From: Kistimonas sp. bin40
GTDB lineage: Bacteria > Pseudomonadota > Gammaproteobacteria > Pseudomonadales > Endozoicomonadaceae
Reading direction: 5' to 3'
Assembly: GCA_002238585.1 (NCBI GenBank)
Contig: MPMQ01000015.1
Coordinates: 1 to 64,000, forward strand
DNA: 64,000 nucleotides
Numbering within the stretch: the first letter of the stretch is position 1; each line of letters begins with the position of its first letter. A program made the position numbers and the translations under genes. The notes below the pieces were generated by a model. That model made no database searches, was not told the origin of the DNA, and saw only the letters and a program-made list of their open reading frames with translations. Positions 16,228 to 24,660 of the stretch are shown here, one piece after another.

Positions 16228-17039
16228 TAACGAAAGTTCGACCGGTTATCACCGGCTAAGTTCTCTTTTGGGTTCACTCTCTCTTTTCGGAGGTTTTTTT
16301 TCAGAAGGCCCGCTCTGCGTTTTTCCTTAAGCCTGTAGCTTTCGCCTCTGATATTGATTGTGGTGGAGTGATGTAACAATCGGTCAAGGATCGCAGTGAC
16401 TATAACGTGATCGCCGAAGACTGTACCCCAGTCTGAGTAGCTCTTGTTGGAAGTCAGGATGGTGCTGGCTTTCTCATATCGCCTTGTGATAGCCGGAAAA
16501 ACAGGCTGCATTCCTTACGACTCACGGGCAAATAATCAATTTCATCCAGAACCAGCAACTTGGGATACGCCAGGTGCTGCATTTGTCTCGCAAGCCGGTT
16601 CTCCTGTTGTGCCTTCTTCAGCCTGGTCATCAGCTTTTCCAGGCTCAGGAACATCACCCTGTGGCCTGCTTCTGCTGCTTTCACTGCAAGAGCTATAGCC
16701 AGATGGGTCCTGCCAACACCGGGAGGTCCGAGGAGAACAACATTCTTGCTGCGTTCGACGAAGCCAAGGCCAGAAAGCTCTCTGACCACCTTGCGATCAA
16801 CGCTTGGTTGGAACACGTAATCAAACTGCTCGAGAGTTTTCATCCAGGGCAGAGCGAGCCTGCTTCAAGCGACTTTCGGGGCTCTTCTGGTGACGACCGT
16901 CCACTCGGCTTTGAAGATGCTTCGGAGAAACTGACGGTACCCCCATATCCTCTTTGCTGGCCTGTCCACACAGAGTGTCCAGCGTGTCGGGAAGGTCGTC
17001 GAGCTTGAGGCGCTGCATCAGTGTATTGAGCTCCATCAC
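16228..17039 (-). pseudogene. istB: istB, IS21 helper ATPase (multiply frameshifted)
   Basis: Fragments in different frames rebuild an IstB. They are the N-terminal MELNTLMQRLKLDDLPDTLD (from 17036), a middle piece with Walker A GPPGVGRTHLAIALAVKAAE and Walker B LLVLDEIDYLPVS (16454-16843), and the C-terminal RYEKASTILTSNKSYSDWG...LDRLLHHS (16227-16511). Comparing the fragments, frame breaks lie near 16490 (one base missing after TTCCGGCT), near 16850, and in the segment 16880-16940. Walker A has Arg where the usual sequence is GVGKT, so the ATPase would be inactive even if in frame. Confidence 0.8.
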
Positions 17040-17425
17040 TCCAGGTTCTCGTAACGGCTGAGGTCGCGCGTTTCCATATGAACAGCGTCGTGAAGCATCT
17101 TGTGATGGCCCTGTTGGCGAACCCAGCGGTTACGCCCATCCTTGAGCAGGTGCTTGGCGACCATCGTTTCTTGCTGGTCATAAATGCGTAAGGAGCCATT
17201 CAGTCCACTACGGATGTGAACAGTCTGGTCGACCAGATTGTCGGGGACACTGTTGCGGTTGCCACGCACATCGCTATAAGGATCTACCGGTACCTTGCGT
17301 GTCTCATAGCCGCTGGTGTCAAAACGGACCTCAGGCAAGCCCAGCAGCTTTGGCTGCTCCCGTTCAAAGCGATCGGCAAGCACCTCTTTAAGTGTGTTGG
17401 CGGCCACAGAGCAGAAGGTGGTCAA
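17036..17425 (-). pseudogene. istA: istA, C-terminal fragment of IS21 transposase
   Basis: About 130 residues remain. FDTSGYETRKVPVDPYSDVRG, then NRNSVPDNLVDQTVHIR and ending in RDLSRYENLE are typical of the IstA C-terminal region after the integrase core. The helix-turn-helix and DDE catalytic domain are absent. The end overlaps the istB start, as in intact IS21 elements. Confidence 0.75.
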
Positions 17426-17779
17426 GTAGCCTGGAATCTATTAGAAAGCGGAGGCCTTTCATCCTGAACCCAGGACTGGTTTGGCGCAACGGGGAGCTCC
17501 CGGTGAAGGCTGGGCTCTGAGCAATTTGAGTATGTGCAGCAATCGGGCGAACCCTGCAGATTGAAGCCAGGGCTTCGCTGACAAATACTGTCCTCCGCCG
17601 CACCAAGGCCTGGAAGATGGCCGATCTGACAGCAGGAAATTTGAGGATGATAGAGCTATTGATTAAGACGACTGACGTATTATATGACGCAGCGAGGGGG
17701 CGGCACAACAGCGCTCGATGTCTACATGGGGCCCTCTGCTGCACCTGATCGCCTGAGTCCAGCCGCAATTGAAACAGGC
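17426..17779. other. Intergenic stretch between IS remnant and tRNA-Ser
   Basis: A 126-codon minus-strand frame (17388-17768) overlaps the istA relic, lacks a plausible start context and resembles nothing, so no gene is called. Other than the tRNA terminator at its end, I see nothing here. Confidence 0.4.
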
Positions 17780-17805
17780 AAAAAAAACCCCAGTAAAACC
17801 GGGGT
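17780..17805 (-). terminator. Rho-independent terminator of tRNA-Ser
   Basis: Read on the minus strand, ACCCC and GGGGT pair around a ~9-nt loop and are followed by an uninterrupted run of eight T residues. It lies about 50 nt downstream of the tRNA 3' end. Confidence 0.7.
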
Positions 17806-17852
17806 GTTTTGTGTGTGATTTTTAAACCTGCACAGACGACAGGAAAACTGTG

Positions 17853-17943
17853 TGGCGGTGAGAGAGGGATTCGAACCCTCGATACCGGATTAGGGTATAC
17901 TCCCTTAGCAGGGGAGCGCCTTCAGCCGCTCGGCCATCTCACC
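17853..17943 (-). tRNA. tRNA-Ser (anticodon GCU)
   Basis: The minus strand folds as a 91-nt class II tRNA. The acceptor is GGTGAGA/TCTCACC with encoded G-CCA, the anticodon loop is CTGCTAA (GCT, reading AGC/AGU), a long variable arm follows (TACCCTAATCCGGTA), and the T-arm is GAGGG-TTCGAAT-CCCTC. Its position just downstream of csrA is conserved in many gammaproteobacteria. Confidence 0.95.
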
Positions 17944-18019
17944 GCGAGATAGGCACTATGATAACAGATTGCCTCGGAATTCCTACCCCTTCCGGGCTCT
18001 GGGGATCAAGGTTTGGCTC

Positions 18020-18493
18020 TTATCCTCCGGCGTAGCCGTGGTCTGGGTCAACACCGGGAGTAGCCGCAACGCCTGCCTTGCCTTCGGGCTCCGGGTTTTG
18101 CTTGTCGCTTTCCCCTGCTCCCTGGTTTTTGTCAGGGTCTGCCCAGACAATCTTGGCCTTGGCACCCATTCCAGCAGAGCCATCTTCCTCCTCCTGCTCC
18201 TCCTGCTGTCCCTGCTGTCCCTGCTGTCTCTGCTCTCCCTGCTCTTTCTGGCCCTTCTGTTCTCCCGGCCCCTTTTGCTCTTTTTTCCCTTTCTGTTCGT
18301 TGCGCTCTCCTTGCCCTCCCTGACGTTCAGAGAGAATTTTGTCGAAAACTTCTCTCCTGTGTACAGGGATGTGGTTCGGGGCATTTATACTGATGCGGAC
18401 CTGATTGCCTTTGCTCTCCATAACAGTAACAAAAATATTTTCGTCGATCACAATGGTTTCATGAGGCCGACGCGTCAGGATGAGTACTCCCAT
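18020..18493 (-). CDS. csrA: CsrA-type RNA-binding regulator with long low-complexity tail
   Basis: CsrA is a small dimer that binds GGA motifs in mRNA leaders and controls translation. Residues 1-58 match it: LILTRRPHETIVIDE, VTVMESKGNQVRISINAP, and VHRREVFDKI with the key RNA-binding Arg at residue 46. The start is MGVLILTRR rather than the usual MLILTRR, and the usual Glu after the key Arg is Arg. The normal protein is ~60-65 residues, but this one has 157. The extra ~100 residues are Gln/Glu/Gly/Lys-rich, partly from a 9-nt repeat encoding GQQ (around 18200-18235), then a Gly/Pro/Asp-rich end. The tail must be disordered. ATG 18493 has a perfect AAGGAG leader. Synteny with tRNA-Ser, lysC and alaS supports orthology. 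Confidence 0.9.
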   Translation of the reverse strand: MGVLILTRRPHETIVIDENIFVTVMESKGNQVRISINAPNHIPVHRREVFDKILSERQGGQGERNEQKGKKEQKGPGEQKGQKEQGEQRQQGQQGQQEEQEEEDGSAGMGAKAKIVWADPDKNQGAGESDKQNPEPEGKAGVAATPGVDPDHGYAGG

Positions 18494-18519
18494 ATTTAAC
18501 TCCTTAGTTCCTTGTTCCC
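18494..18519 (-). promoter_or_regulatory. GGA-rich csrA leader, possible autoregulatory site
   Basis: Reading toward the ATG, the leader has three GGA motifs in 20 nt (GGGAAC, AAGGAAC, AAGGAG), the last being the ribosome binding site. CsrA proteins recognise A(N)GGA, and overlap with the ribosome binding site is the classic layout for translational autorepression. Autoregulation here is inference. Confidence 0.4.
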
Positions 18520-18557
18520 ATAACCTCTTTAAAAGTCAACGGCCTGAAAGGAAAACG

Positions 18558-18577
18558 CTGCGTCAACCTTGACGCAG
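18558..18577. promoter_or_regulatory. Perfect 20-nt palindrome upstream of csrA
   Basis: CTGCGTCAA-CC-TTGACGCAG reads as two 9-nt inverted arms separated by two bases, about 65 nt before the csrA start. It could be an operator or a short hairpin. It is not a match to any site I recognise. Confidence 0.35.
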
Positions 18578-19028
18578 GCCGGCCATTTCCAGCACCGCAA
18601 TAACTACCGCTCATCGCAACAGAAGCCTAAACATAATACAGAGTTCTCACTTCGCAACGCATTCCGGTTATGCGTTTGGCAACAATTGAGAGGAAGAGTT
18701 CAATCTAATATGCTCTATCGACCGATCCTTGTACAAAAAGGAGAGGAAAAAGCTCAATATGCCTGGACAGTGGCACAAAACAAACGCATTGCAACGGGAG
18801 ATACGGGACATCCTACAAGTTCCACAGAAGCAGGCACCCCGCCACGAAAAGACGGGATCTGGCGCTTGCGGGGCCGAGGACCGCCGAACGGACCTGCTAT
18901 CCATGTCAAACCCTTGCGGGGTTTGTCCAAAGCCGGCCCTGCTCTCTCCACGGGTTCTGCGTTGGAATATAGCGCAGAACCGGGGCATCCTGAGGGAATC
19001 AACAGCTTACAATCACTGGCAAGCTAAC
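18578..19028. other. Intergenic region between lysC and csrA
   Basis: It contains two hairpins: CAAACCC/GGGTTTG at about 18906-18924, and a perfect 9-bp GGTTCTGCG/CGCAGAACC at 18953-18981. The second may end lysC transcription, although no T-run follows. The long plus-strand frames here have no convincing start and resemble nothing. Confidence 0.4.
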
Positions 19029-20321
19029 CTACACAGAGTCCGTTTGCAACACAGGCCCTGTCTGCAACCCGTTGGCTGGCGGCTTCGTCCGGTCCAGGCC
19101 ACAGGCGCTATGCAAAAGTTGAACGGCCCGCGTGGCCTGGTTTGTCTCGACGACGAAGGAGGTCCGTAGCTGGGTGCTTGATAGCATGCGGATCTTTATG
19201 TTTCCTTGACGCAAGGCTTGCAGTAAACGGGACACAATTCCAGCACGGGAACCCAGCCCCATGGCGACCACAGATACCTTGGCCAATCCCTCCCTTCCCT
19301 CGCAACCCTGCGCTCGCAATTTGAGGCAGAGTCGACGCGCCAGCACCATGGCCTGTTTGTAATCCGAATGAGGAAAAGTGCAGGAAAAATCGTAGATCCC
19401 CTCTCCTGAAGGTGTCAGGGCTACCGTTTCGGCGTGCAATTTTGCCCGATCCATGGCATCAAGAACAAGTCCCACTATATCGGGTGTTTCGGGAATCCCC
19501 CGAATGACCACTTCTGTTTCATCACGACTGCAGGCAATGCCGGAAATCACGGGCGACTCCAGATTGGTCTTTTCCTTGCCGCCTGACAGCTCTTCGCAGG
19601 TCACCAGTGTTCCCTCTCCCTCGCGAAAGCTGTTCAGTACGCGCAGGCGCAACCCGTGTTTGGCGGCCACCGTGACCGATCGGGAATGCAGAACCCCGGC
19701 GCCCAGACTGGACAATTCGGCCATGGCCTCGAAGCTGATGGTGGGCAGGCATCTGGCCTTCTCGACAATGCCAGGATCTGCTGTGTAAACACCATCAACA
19801 TCGGTGTACACCTGGCACTCGTCCGCCTCCAGGGCGGCGGCAAGGGCCACTGCGGTAACATCCGAGCCGCCTCTTCCCAGAATGGAAATCCTTCCGGCAG
19901 CATCAACGCCCTGAAAACCTGCCACCACAGCCACCCGACCTGCACTGATTTCCGAGCGCAGTTTGCTCGTTTCCACGTGCTCAACGTTTGCCCGGTCGTG
20001 GCGGCTATCTGTGGTAACAGAGACTTGCCACCCCATGCAGGACCGGGCGGGGCAGCCCTGTCGGTTCAGCTCCATGCACAGCAAGGCCGCTGCGGCCTGC
20101 TCTCCCGTCGACAGCAAGACCGCCAGCTCTGCAGGATCAGGGGCAGAATGCACAGCATGAGCCATTTCCAGCAGACGATTTGTTTCTCCGGCCATCGCGG
20201 AGACAACGACTACGAGATCATGCCCTTGCGCGCGCCAATGCAGGACCTTGTCGGCAACCGACCGTATGGCGTCCAAAGTGCCAACGGATGTGCCACCAAA
20301 TTTCTGTACTATCAGTGCCAT
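19029..20321 (-). CDS. lysC: Aspartokinase
   Basis: Aspartokinase phosphorylates aspartate, the first step to lysine, diaminopimelate, threonine and methionine. MALIVQKFGGTSVGT at the start is the kinase signature, so ATG 20321 (430 aa) is chosen over the open frame to 20414, which overlaps alaS. VVVVSAMAGETNRLL, a GRGGSDVTAVALA loop and two C-terminal ACT regulatory regions (from about residue 265) are present, so allosteric control by pathway amino acids is expected. No strong ribosome binding site is seen. Its place between alaS and csrA is typical of Pseudomonas and marine gammaproteobacteria. Confidence 0.93.
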   Translation of the reverse strand: MALIVQKFGGTSVGTLDAIRSVADKVLHWRAQGHDLVVVVSAMAGETNRLLEMAHAVHSAPDPAELAVLLSTGEQAAAALLCMELNRQGCPARSCMGWQVSVTTDSRHDRANVEHVETSKLRSEISAGRVAVVAGFQGVDAAGRISILGRGGSDVTAVALAAALEADECQVYTDVDGVYTADPGIVEKARCLPTISFEAMAELSSLGAGVLHSRSVTVAAKHGLRLRVLNSFREGEGTLVTCEELSGGKEKTNLESPVISGIACSRDETEVVIRGIPETPDIVGLVLDAMDRAKLHAETVALTPSGEGIYDFSCTFPHSDYKQAMVLARRLCLKLRAQGCEGREGLAKVSVVAMGLGSRAGIVSRLLQALRQGNIKIRMLSSTQLRTSFVVETNQATRAVQLLHSACGLDRTKPPANGLQTGPVLQTDSV

Positions 20322-20391
20322 ATGTTTTTTGCTTGTATACGCAACACCGGTAGAGTCAACAAAAAGCCGCTGCAGGGCGTTTCCCGCTCCG

Positions 20392-23004
20392 TCATTGCTG
20401 CTGTAGCCTGTCAAGGAGCCAGGGCTCCACAGAGGCTAAAGCGGTTGGCAGCGAAGCCACATCAGGCCCCGCTCCCTGAGCAAAGTCAGAACGGCCACCA
20501 CCGCGGCCACCCAGCTTCCCGGCTATCATGCGCACCAGATCCCCGGCGGCAACCCGGCCTGTGAGACCGGCTGCTACCCCGGCGGCTATTGAGACTCTGG
20601 ATCCGGTTTCCACAGCCAGAAGAACAACACTCCGGCTGCCCAGTCGTTGCTTGAGGTGGTCAACCAATCCACGTAACGAACTCGGGTCCACGTCTTCAAT
20701 CCGGGCGGCGAGCAGTTTGACATCGCCCAGGTCGCGGGCGTTTGCCACCATGCTTTCGCCGGAAGCTTGCACCAGCTTCTGGCGAAGAAGCTGCACATCC
20801 TTCTCAAGCTCCCGCTTCTGGTCAAGAACAAGCTGGACCTTCTCGACAGCTGTTTCACGGTTTCCCTTGACAAGCTGTCCGATGCGCAGGAGAGAGATAT
20901 CATTGGCTGTCAGCCAATTTTGGGCTGCCTGCCCTGTCAAAGCCTCGATGCGGCGTACACCGGCAGCCACGCCCATTTCGCCGACAATGACAAACTGTCC
21001 TAGATCGCCGGTACGTTCGACATGGGTTCCACCACAAAGTTCAAAAGAAAATGCATTTTTTCCCATAGACAGCATGCGGACGCTGGAGCCATATTGTTCT
21101 CCCGGCAGCATGCCCGCACCTCGTTCCCGCGCGGTGTGCATGTCAGTGACTTCCGTGATGACCGCCGTGTTGCAACGGACCTGTTCGTTGACCAGCTCAA
21201 CGACAGACGCCAGTTGTTCGGGAGACACGGGAGCCTTGTGGGAAAAGTCAAAACGCAGGCGTTCAGGTGTGATCTGTGAGCCGCGCTGTTGTACATGACT
21301 CCCCAGAACGCGGGTGAGAGCCGCGTGCACAAGATGGGTCGCAGAGTGGTTGCAGGCCACAGCGCCTCGCCTGTCGGCGTCCACCACCGCCGACAGCTCT
21401 TGCCCGGCCTTTATGTGCCCCGCAACGACCTTGCCCAGATGCCAGTGGTGGTCGCCGCGTTTACGGGTATCGAGAACGCGGAAACGGCCCGATTCACTTT
21501 CCAGCATGCCCGTATCGCCGCATTGCCCACCCGCTTCGGCATAAAATGGGGTAGATTCCAGAAGCAGCATACCTTGATCATCAGCATCCAGCGTTGCTAC
21601 CGTCTTCCCGTCAGCCCACAGTGCCTTGATCCGGGTTTGCGGCAGTATCAGGGTGTCGTAGCCGACAAACCCGGTGCTGCCCTCCACGGCCGGAAGCAGG
21701 TCTGTTTCTGCCTGGAAACGGCTTGACGCCCGGGCCCTGCGACGCTGTGCTTCCATGCAGGCAGCATAGCCCTCTGTGTCGAGAGTCAGGCCCCGCTCCC
21801 GGGCTATATCTGCCGTAAGATCAAGAGGAAATCCATAGGTGTCGTAGAGAAGAAAGGCAAGCTTTCCGGGAATTTGTTTGGTGGTGCTGTCGGACAGATC
21901 CTGCTCAAGCAGGTGCAGCCCTCTGTCCAGAGTCTGTGAGAAGCGCTTTTCTTCCTGCTGCAGGCAGTCTTCAATCTGATGCTGGGCTTCAGCCACCACG
22001 CGTGCCGCACTTCCCATGGTCTGTATAAGAACAGGGACCATCTTGTGGAAAAAAAGGTTTCCGGCTTTCAGCTTGTATCCATGCCTGCAAGCCCGGCGAA
22101 TAATCCGGCGCAGCACATAGCCGCGCCCCTCATTGGAAGGCTCAACCCCATCGGCCACCAGGAACGCACAGGAACGGATATGGTCTGCAATCACCCGTAC
22201 GGAGCTGTTGTCAGGGGTGCTGTCCAGCAACAGGGCAGCCTGTTCAAGAAGAGGTCGAAACAAATCGGTTGCATAGTTGTCATGCGCACCCTGCAGCACA
22301 GCGGTCAGTCGCTCCAGCCCCATCCCCGTATCCACAGCCAGGCGTGGCAGTGGTGTCAGCTCACCATCCGGGCTGCGGTTGTACTGCATGAAAACCATGT
22401 TCCAGATTTCTACGTAGCGCTCGCCATCCGCTGCGCTGCTGCCTGGAGGTCCTCCGGCAATCTCAGGTCCATGGTCGTAAAAGATTTCGCTGCAGGGGCC
22501 ACAAGGGCCTGTGTCTCCCATGGACCAGAAGTTGTCGATGTCACCCAGGCGGGCAAATCGCCCGGCACTGTGCCCTATCTCTTTCAACCAGATTTGTTCT
22601 GCTTCCTCGTCATGCTGGTGCACTGTGACCCAGAGCTTTTCCGGGGGAAGCTTCACAATCTGCGTCAGAAATTGCCAGGCAAAGCGAATGGCTTCACGCT
22701 TGCCGTAGTCACCAAAGCTGAAGTTGCCCAGCATCTCGAAGAAAGTGTGGTGACGTGAGGTATAGCCTACGTTGTCCAGGTCATTGTGTTTTCCTCCTGC
22801 CCTGACACAGCGCTGGACAGAGACCGCCCGTTTGTGCGTGCGCGTCCCCTGTCCCAGGAATACATCCTTGAACTGGTTCATGCCTGCGTTGGTAAACAGC
22901 AAGGTAGGATCATTTCCGGGTACCAGAGAACTGCTCTCTACATACTCGTGTCCATTCGTTTTAAAAAAATCTACAAAGGCAGTGCGCAATTCTGAACTTT
23001 TCAT
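20392..23004 (-). CDS. alaS: Alanyl-tRNA synthetase
   Basis: This 870-residue enzyme charges tRNA-Ala. Its domains are in the usual order: the class II catalytic core (MKSSELRTAFVDFFKTNGHE, FTNAGMNQFKDVFLG, motif 2-like region to ~residue 460), the editing domain with zinc ligands HSATHLVHAAL and CGGTHVERTGD (about residues 555-670), and a C-terminal coiled-coil plus DHHA1-like region (GGRGGGRSDFAQGAG near residue 840). The length is normal (~875). It lies 70 nt upstream of lysC and is preceded by a 430-nt gap where recX often sits. Confidence 0.97.
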   Translation of the reverse strand: MKSSELRTAFVDFFKTNGHEYVESSSLVPGNDPTLLFTNAGMNQFKDVFLGQGTRTHKRAVSVQRCVRAGGKHNDLDNVGYTSRHHTFFEMLGNFSFGDYGKREAIRFAWQFLTQIVKLPPEKLWVTVHQHDEEAEQIWLKEIGHSAGRFARLGDIDNFWSMGDTGPCGPCSEIFYDHGPEIAGGPPGSSAADGERYVEIWNMVFMQYNRSPDGELTPLPRLAVDTGMGLERLTAVLQGAHDNYATDLFRPLLEQAALLLDSTPDNSSVRVIADHIRSCAFLVADGVEPSNEGRGYVLRRIIRRACRHGYKLKAGNLFFHKMVPVLIQTMGSAARVVAEAQHQIEDCLQQEEKRFSQTLDRGLHLLEQDLSDSTTKQIPGKLAFLLYDTYGFPLDLTADIARERGLTLDTEGYAACMEAQRRRARASSRFQAETDLLPAVEGSTGFVGYDTLILPQTRIKALWADGKTVATLDADDQGMLLLESTPFYAEAGGQCGDTGMLESESGRFRVLDTRKRGDHHWHLGKVVAGHIKAGQELSAVVDADRRGAVACNHSATHLVHAALTRVLGSHVQQRGSQITPERLRFDFSHKAPVSPEQLASVVELVNEQVRCNTAVITEVTDMHTARERGAGMLPGEQYGSSVRMLSMGKNAFSFELCGGTHVERTGDLGQFVIVGEMGVAAGVRRIEALTGQAAQNWLTANDISLLRIGQLVKGNRETAVEKVQLVLDQKRELEKDVQLLRQKLVQASGESMVANARDLGDVKLLAARIEDVDPSSLRGLVDHLKQRLGSRSVVLLAVETGSRVSIAAGVAAGLTGRVAAGDLVRMIAGKLGGRGGGRSDFAQGAGPDVASLPTALASVEPWLLDRLQQQ

Positions 23005-23434
23005 ATCGCCGTGACTTTAGCGGAGGGAGGCGGAAAAAAACTGCTCGTCTTTCACTACGGCAGTGACGGATGCCATGAAGGGCGTTGAGCCGTACCGCCA
23101 CCGTGGAAAGCTGCAGAACATTCAAGGGGGAGTTTATCCAGCCAGTTTGGTGCAAAATACCACAAAAGGACGTGGATATCCCAAGACGGTCGCTGAGAGG
23201 AGGGCTCAAGATAAGGAGAAGAGAACACGCGTGATTGTGTTCCCATCCGAATTGAACCCCTTGCATCGCACCGGGTGCGAACAATGTCAGTGAATCGGGA
23301 GGCTGATATTTGAGAGGGAGCTTCCCGAATCGCACAACCCGCACCGTGCCTGTGAAGCGGGCGGGCACAATCGGGCGCAGCCAAGCCAGGTCTTTTCCTG
23401 ACACGCTCTTGTATGGCGCTTGCGCTGCGGGACA
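23005..23434. other. Gap between recA and alaS, no recX seen
   Basis: In many gammaproteobacteria recX lies between recA and alaS. The 430 nt here hold overlapping minus-strand frames (22961-23404 and 23055-23435). Neither shows the repeated three-helix pattern of RecX or a ribosome binding site. No terminator-like T-rich hairpin was found either. Confidence 0.45.
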
Positions 23435-24475
23435 CTACTCACTGGCCTCCAGTGGAGGGCTGGCATTATCCGGCGTGTGCGTGATCGTCTCTCCCAGAAG
23501 TTGCCCGCGCACCAGCTCTTCAAGCGTTCTGTATACAGCCTCATTGTCTGTCAGATACTGGGCCACATTGGCTTTGCCCTGCCCAATTTTCTCGCCCTGC
23601 CAAGCGTACCAGGAACCTGACTTGCTGACCAGGCCAAGCTTCACTGCCAAGTCAATAAGTTCACCCATGCGATAAATGCCTTTCCCGTAAAGGATCTGGA
23701 ACTCTGCCTGTTTGAAAGGCGGGGCCATTTTGTTCTTGACCACCTTGACCCTGGTTTCGTTGCCAATAACATCCTCACCTTGTTTGACAGCCCCTGTGCG
23801 GCGGATATCAAGTCGTACTGAGGCGTAGAATTTCAGCGCATTGCCCCCGGTCGTGGTCTCTGGATTGCCAAACATGACGCCAATCTTCATGCGAATCTGG
23901 TTGATGAAAACGACCAGACAACTGGCTTGCTTGATGGATCCGGTCAGCTTGCGCAAGGCCTGGCTCATCAGCCGTGCTTGCAGGCCTACATGGGCGTCTC
24001 CCATGTCGCCTTCGATTTCGGCCTTGGGTACCAAGGCTGCCACTGAGTCAACAATAATCACATTGACAGCACCCGAGCGCACCAGCATGTCAGTAATTTC
24101 CAGTGCCTGTTCCCCTGTGTCCGGTTGGGACAGCAGCAGGTCGTCGACATGGACGCCCAGCTTGCCGGCATAGTCAGGATCCAGGGCGTGCTCGGCATCC
24201 ACAAAGGCGCAGGTGGCACCCTTTTTTTGTGCCTGGGCAATCAGGCTCAGGGTCAGGGTGGTTTTTCCCGATGACTCTGGTCCGTAGATTTCGACAATGC
24301 GTCCCACGGGAAGGCCGCCAATCCCCAGAGCCACATCCAGCTGGAGGGATCCCGTCGAGATAGACGGGATAGCCTCCCTGTCGTGGTCGCCCATCCGCAT
24401 GATGGCGCCCTTGCCGAATTGGCGCTCAATCTGGCCCATGGCGGCATTGAGCGCGCGCTGCCGATTATCGTCCAT
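23435..24475 (-). CDS. recA: Recombinase RecA
   Basis: RecA drives strand exchange and triggers LexA cleavage. The start [20 protein letters not shown] aligns with other RecA proteins, giving 346 residues. An in-frame ATG at 24490 would add five. Walker A GPESSGKT is at residues 65-72. [22 protein letters not shown] (Walker B and loop 1), [21 protein letters not shown] (loop 2) and the acidic C-terminus are present. I looked for a CTGT-N8-ACAG LexA box upstream and did not find a clear one. Confidence 0.97.
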   Translation of the reverse strand: MDDNRQRALNAAMGQIERQFGKGAIMRMGDHDREAIPSISTGSLQLDVALGIGGLPVGRIVEIYGPESSGKTTLTLSLIAQAQKKGATCAFVDAEHALDPDYAGKLGVHVDDLLLSQPDTGEQALEITDMLVRSGAVNVIIVDSVAALVPKAEIEGDMGDAHVGLQARLMSQALRKLTGSIKQASCLVVFINQIRMKIGVMFGNPETTTGGNALKFYASVRLDIRRTGAVKQGEDVIGNETRVKVVKNKMAPPFKQAEFQILYGKGIYRMGELIDLAVKLGLVSKSGSWYAWQGEKIGQGKANVAQYLTDNEAVYRTLEELVRGQLLGETITHTPDNASPPLEASE

Positions 24476-24621
24476 CTTCGCACCCCGCATGCACAGGCAA
24501 CAGGTTGTCCCGCCGGGCCTCTGCAGTGCTGTTCAAATTCGAGGAAGGGGATGATTCTAGGCATTTCCCCGCCAAAGAAAAGTGGGGCAGGCCGCAAAAT
24601 GGTAACCAGATCAACAGCATA

Positions 24622-24649
24622 CCGGACAGGCTGGCAGAAGCCTGTCCGG
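24622..24649 (-). terminator. Strong hairpin downstream of proS
   Basis: CCGGACAGGCT and AGCCTGTCCGG form a perfect 11-bp stem with a 6-nt loop, 12 nt after the proS stop. No long T-run follows on either strand, so termination efficiency is uncertain. Confidence 0.5.
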
Positions 24650-24660
24650 GTGTAGGGACC

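Larger units (their letters stand above)
16171..17425 (-). mobile_element. IS21-family remnant with istA/istB relics
   Basis: The left boundary begins with TG at 16171 and carries two AGAAATGTCCT/GAGATGTCCT motifs, like the repeated terminal sites of IS21 elements. Internally, a broken istB (ATP-binding helper) follows the C-terminal end of istA (DDE transposase) on the minus strand. The far end with the N-terminal two thirds of istA is missing, so the element cannot move. The same terminal sequence occurs at 57284-57339. Confidence 0.8.

Noticed and set aside
16454-16843. Programmed frameshifting in istB
   Set aside because: IS21 istB is not known to use it, and there are several breaks plus a changed Walker A, so simple decay is more likely.
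24476-24660. LexA box upstream of recA
   Set aside because: No CTGT-N8-ACAG match was found; a degenerate site cannot be excluded by eye.
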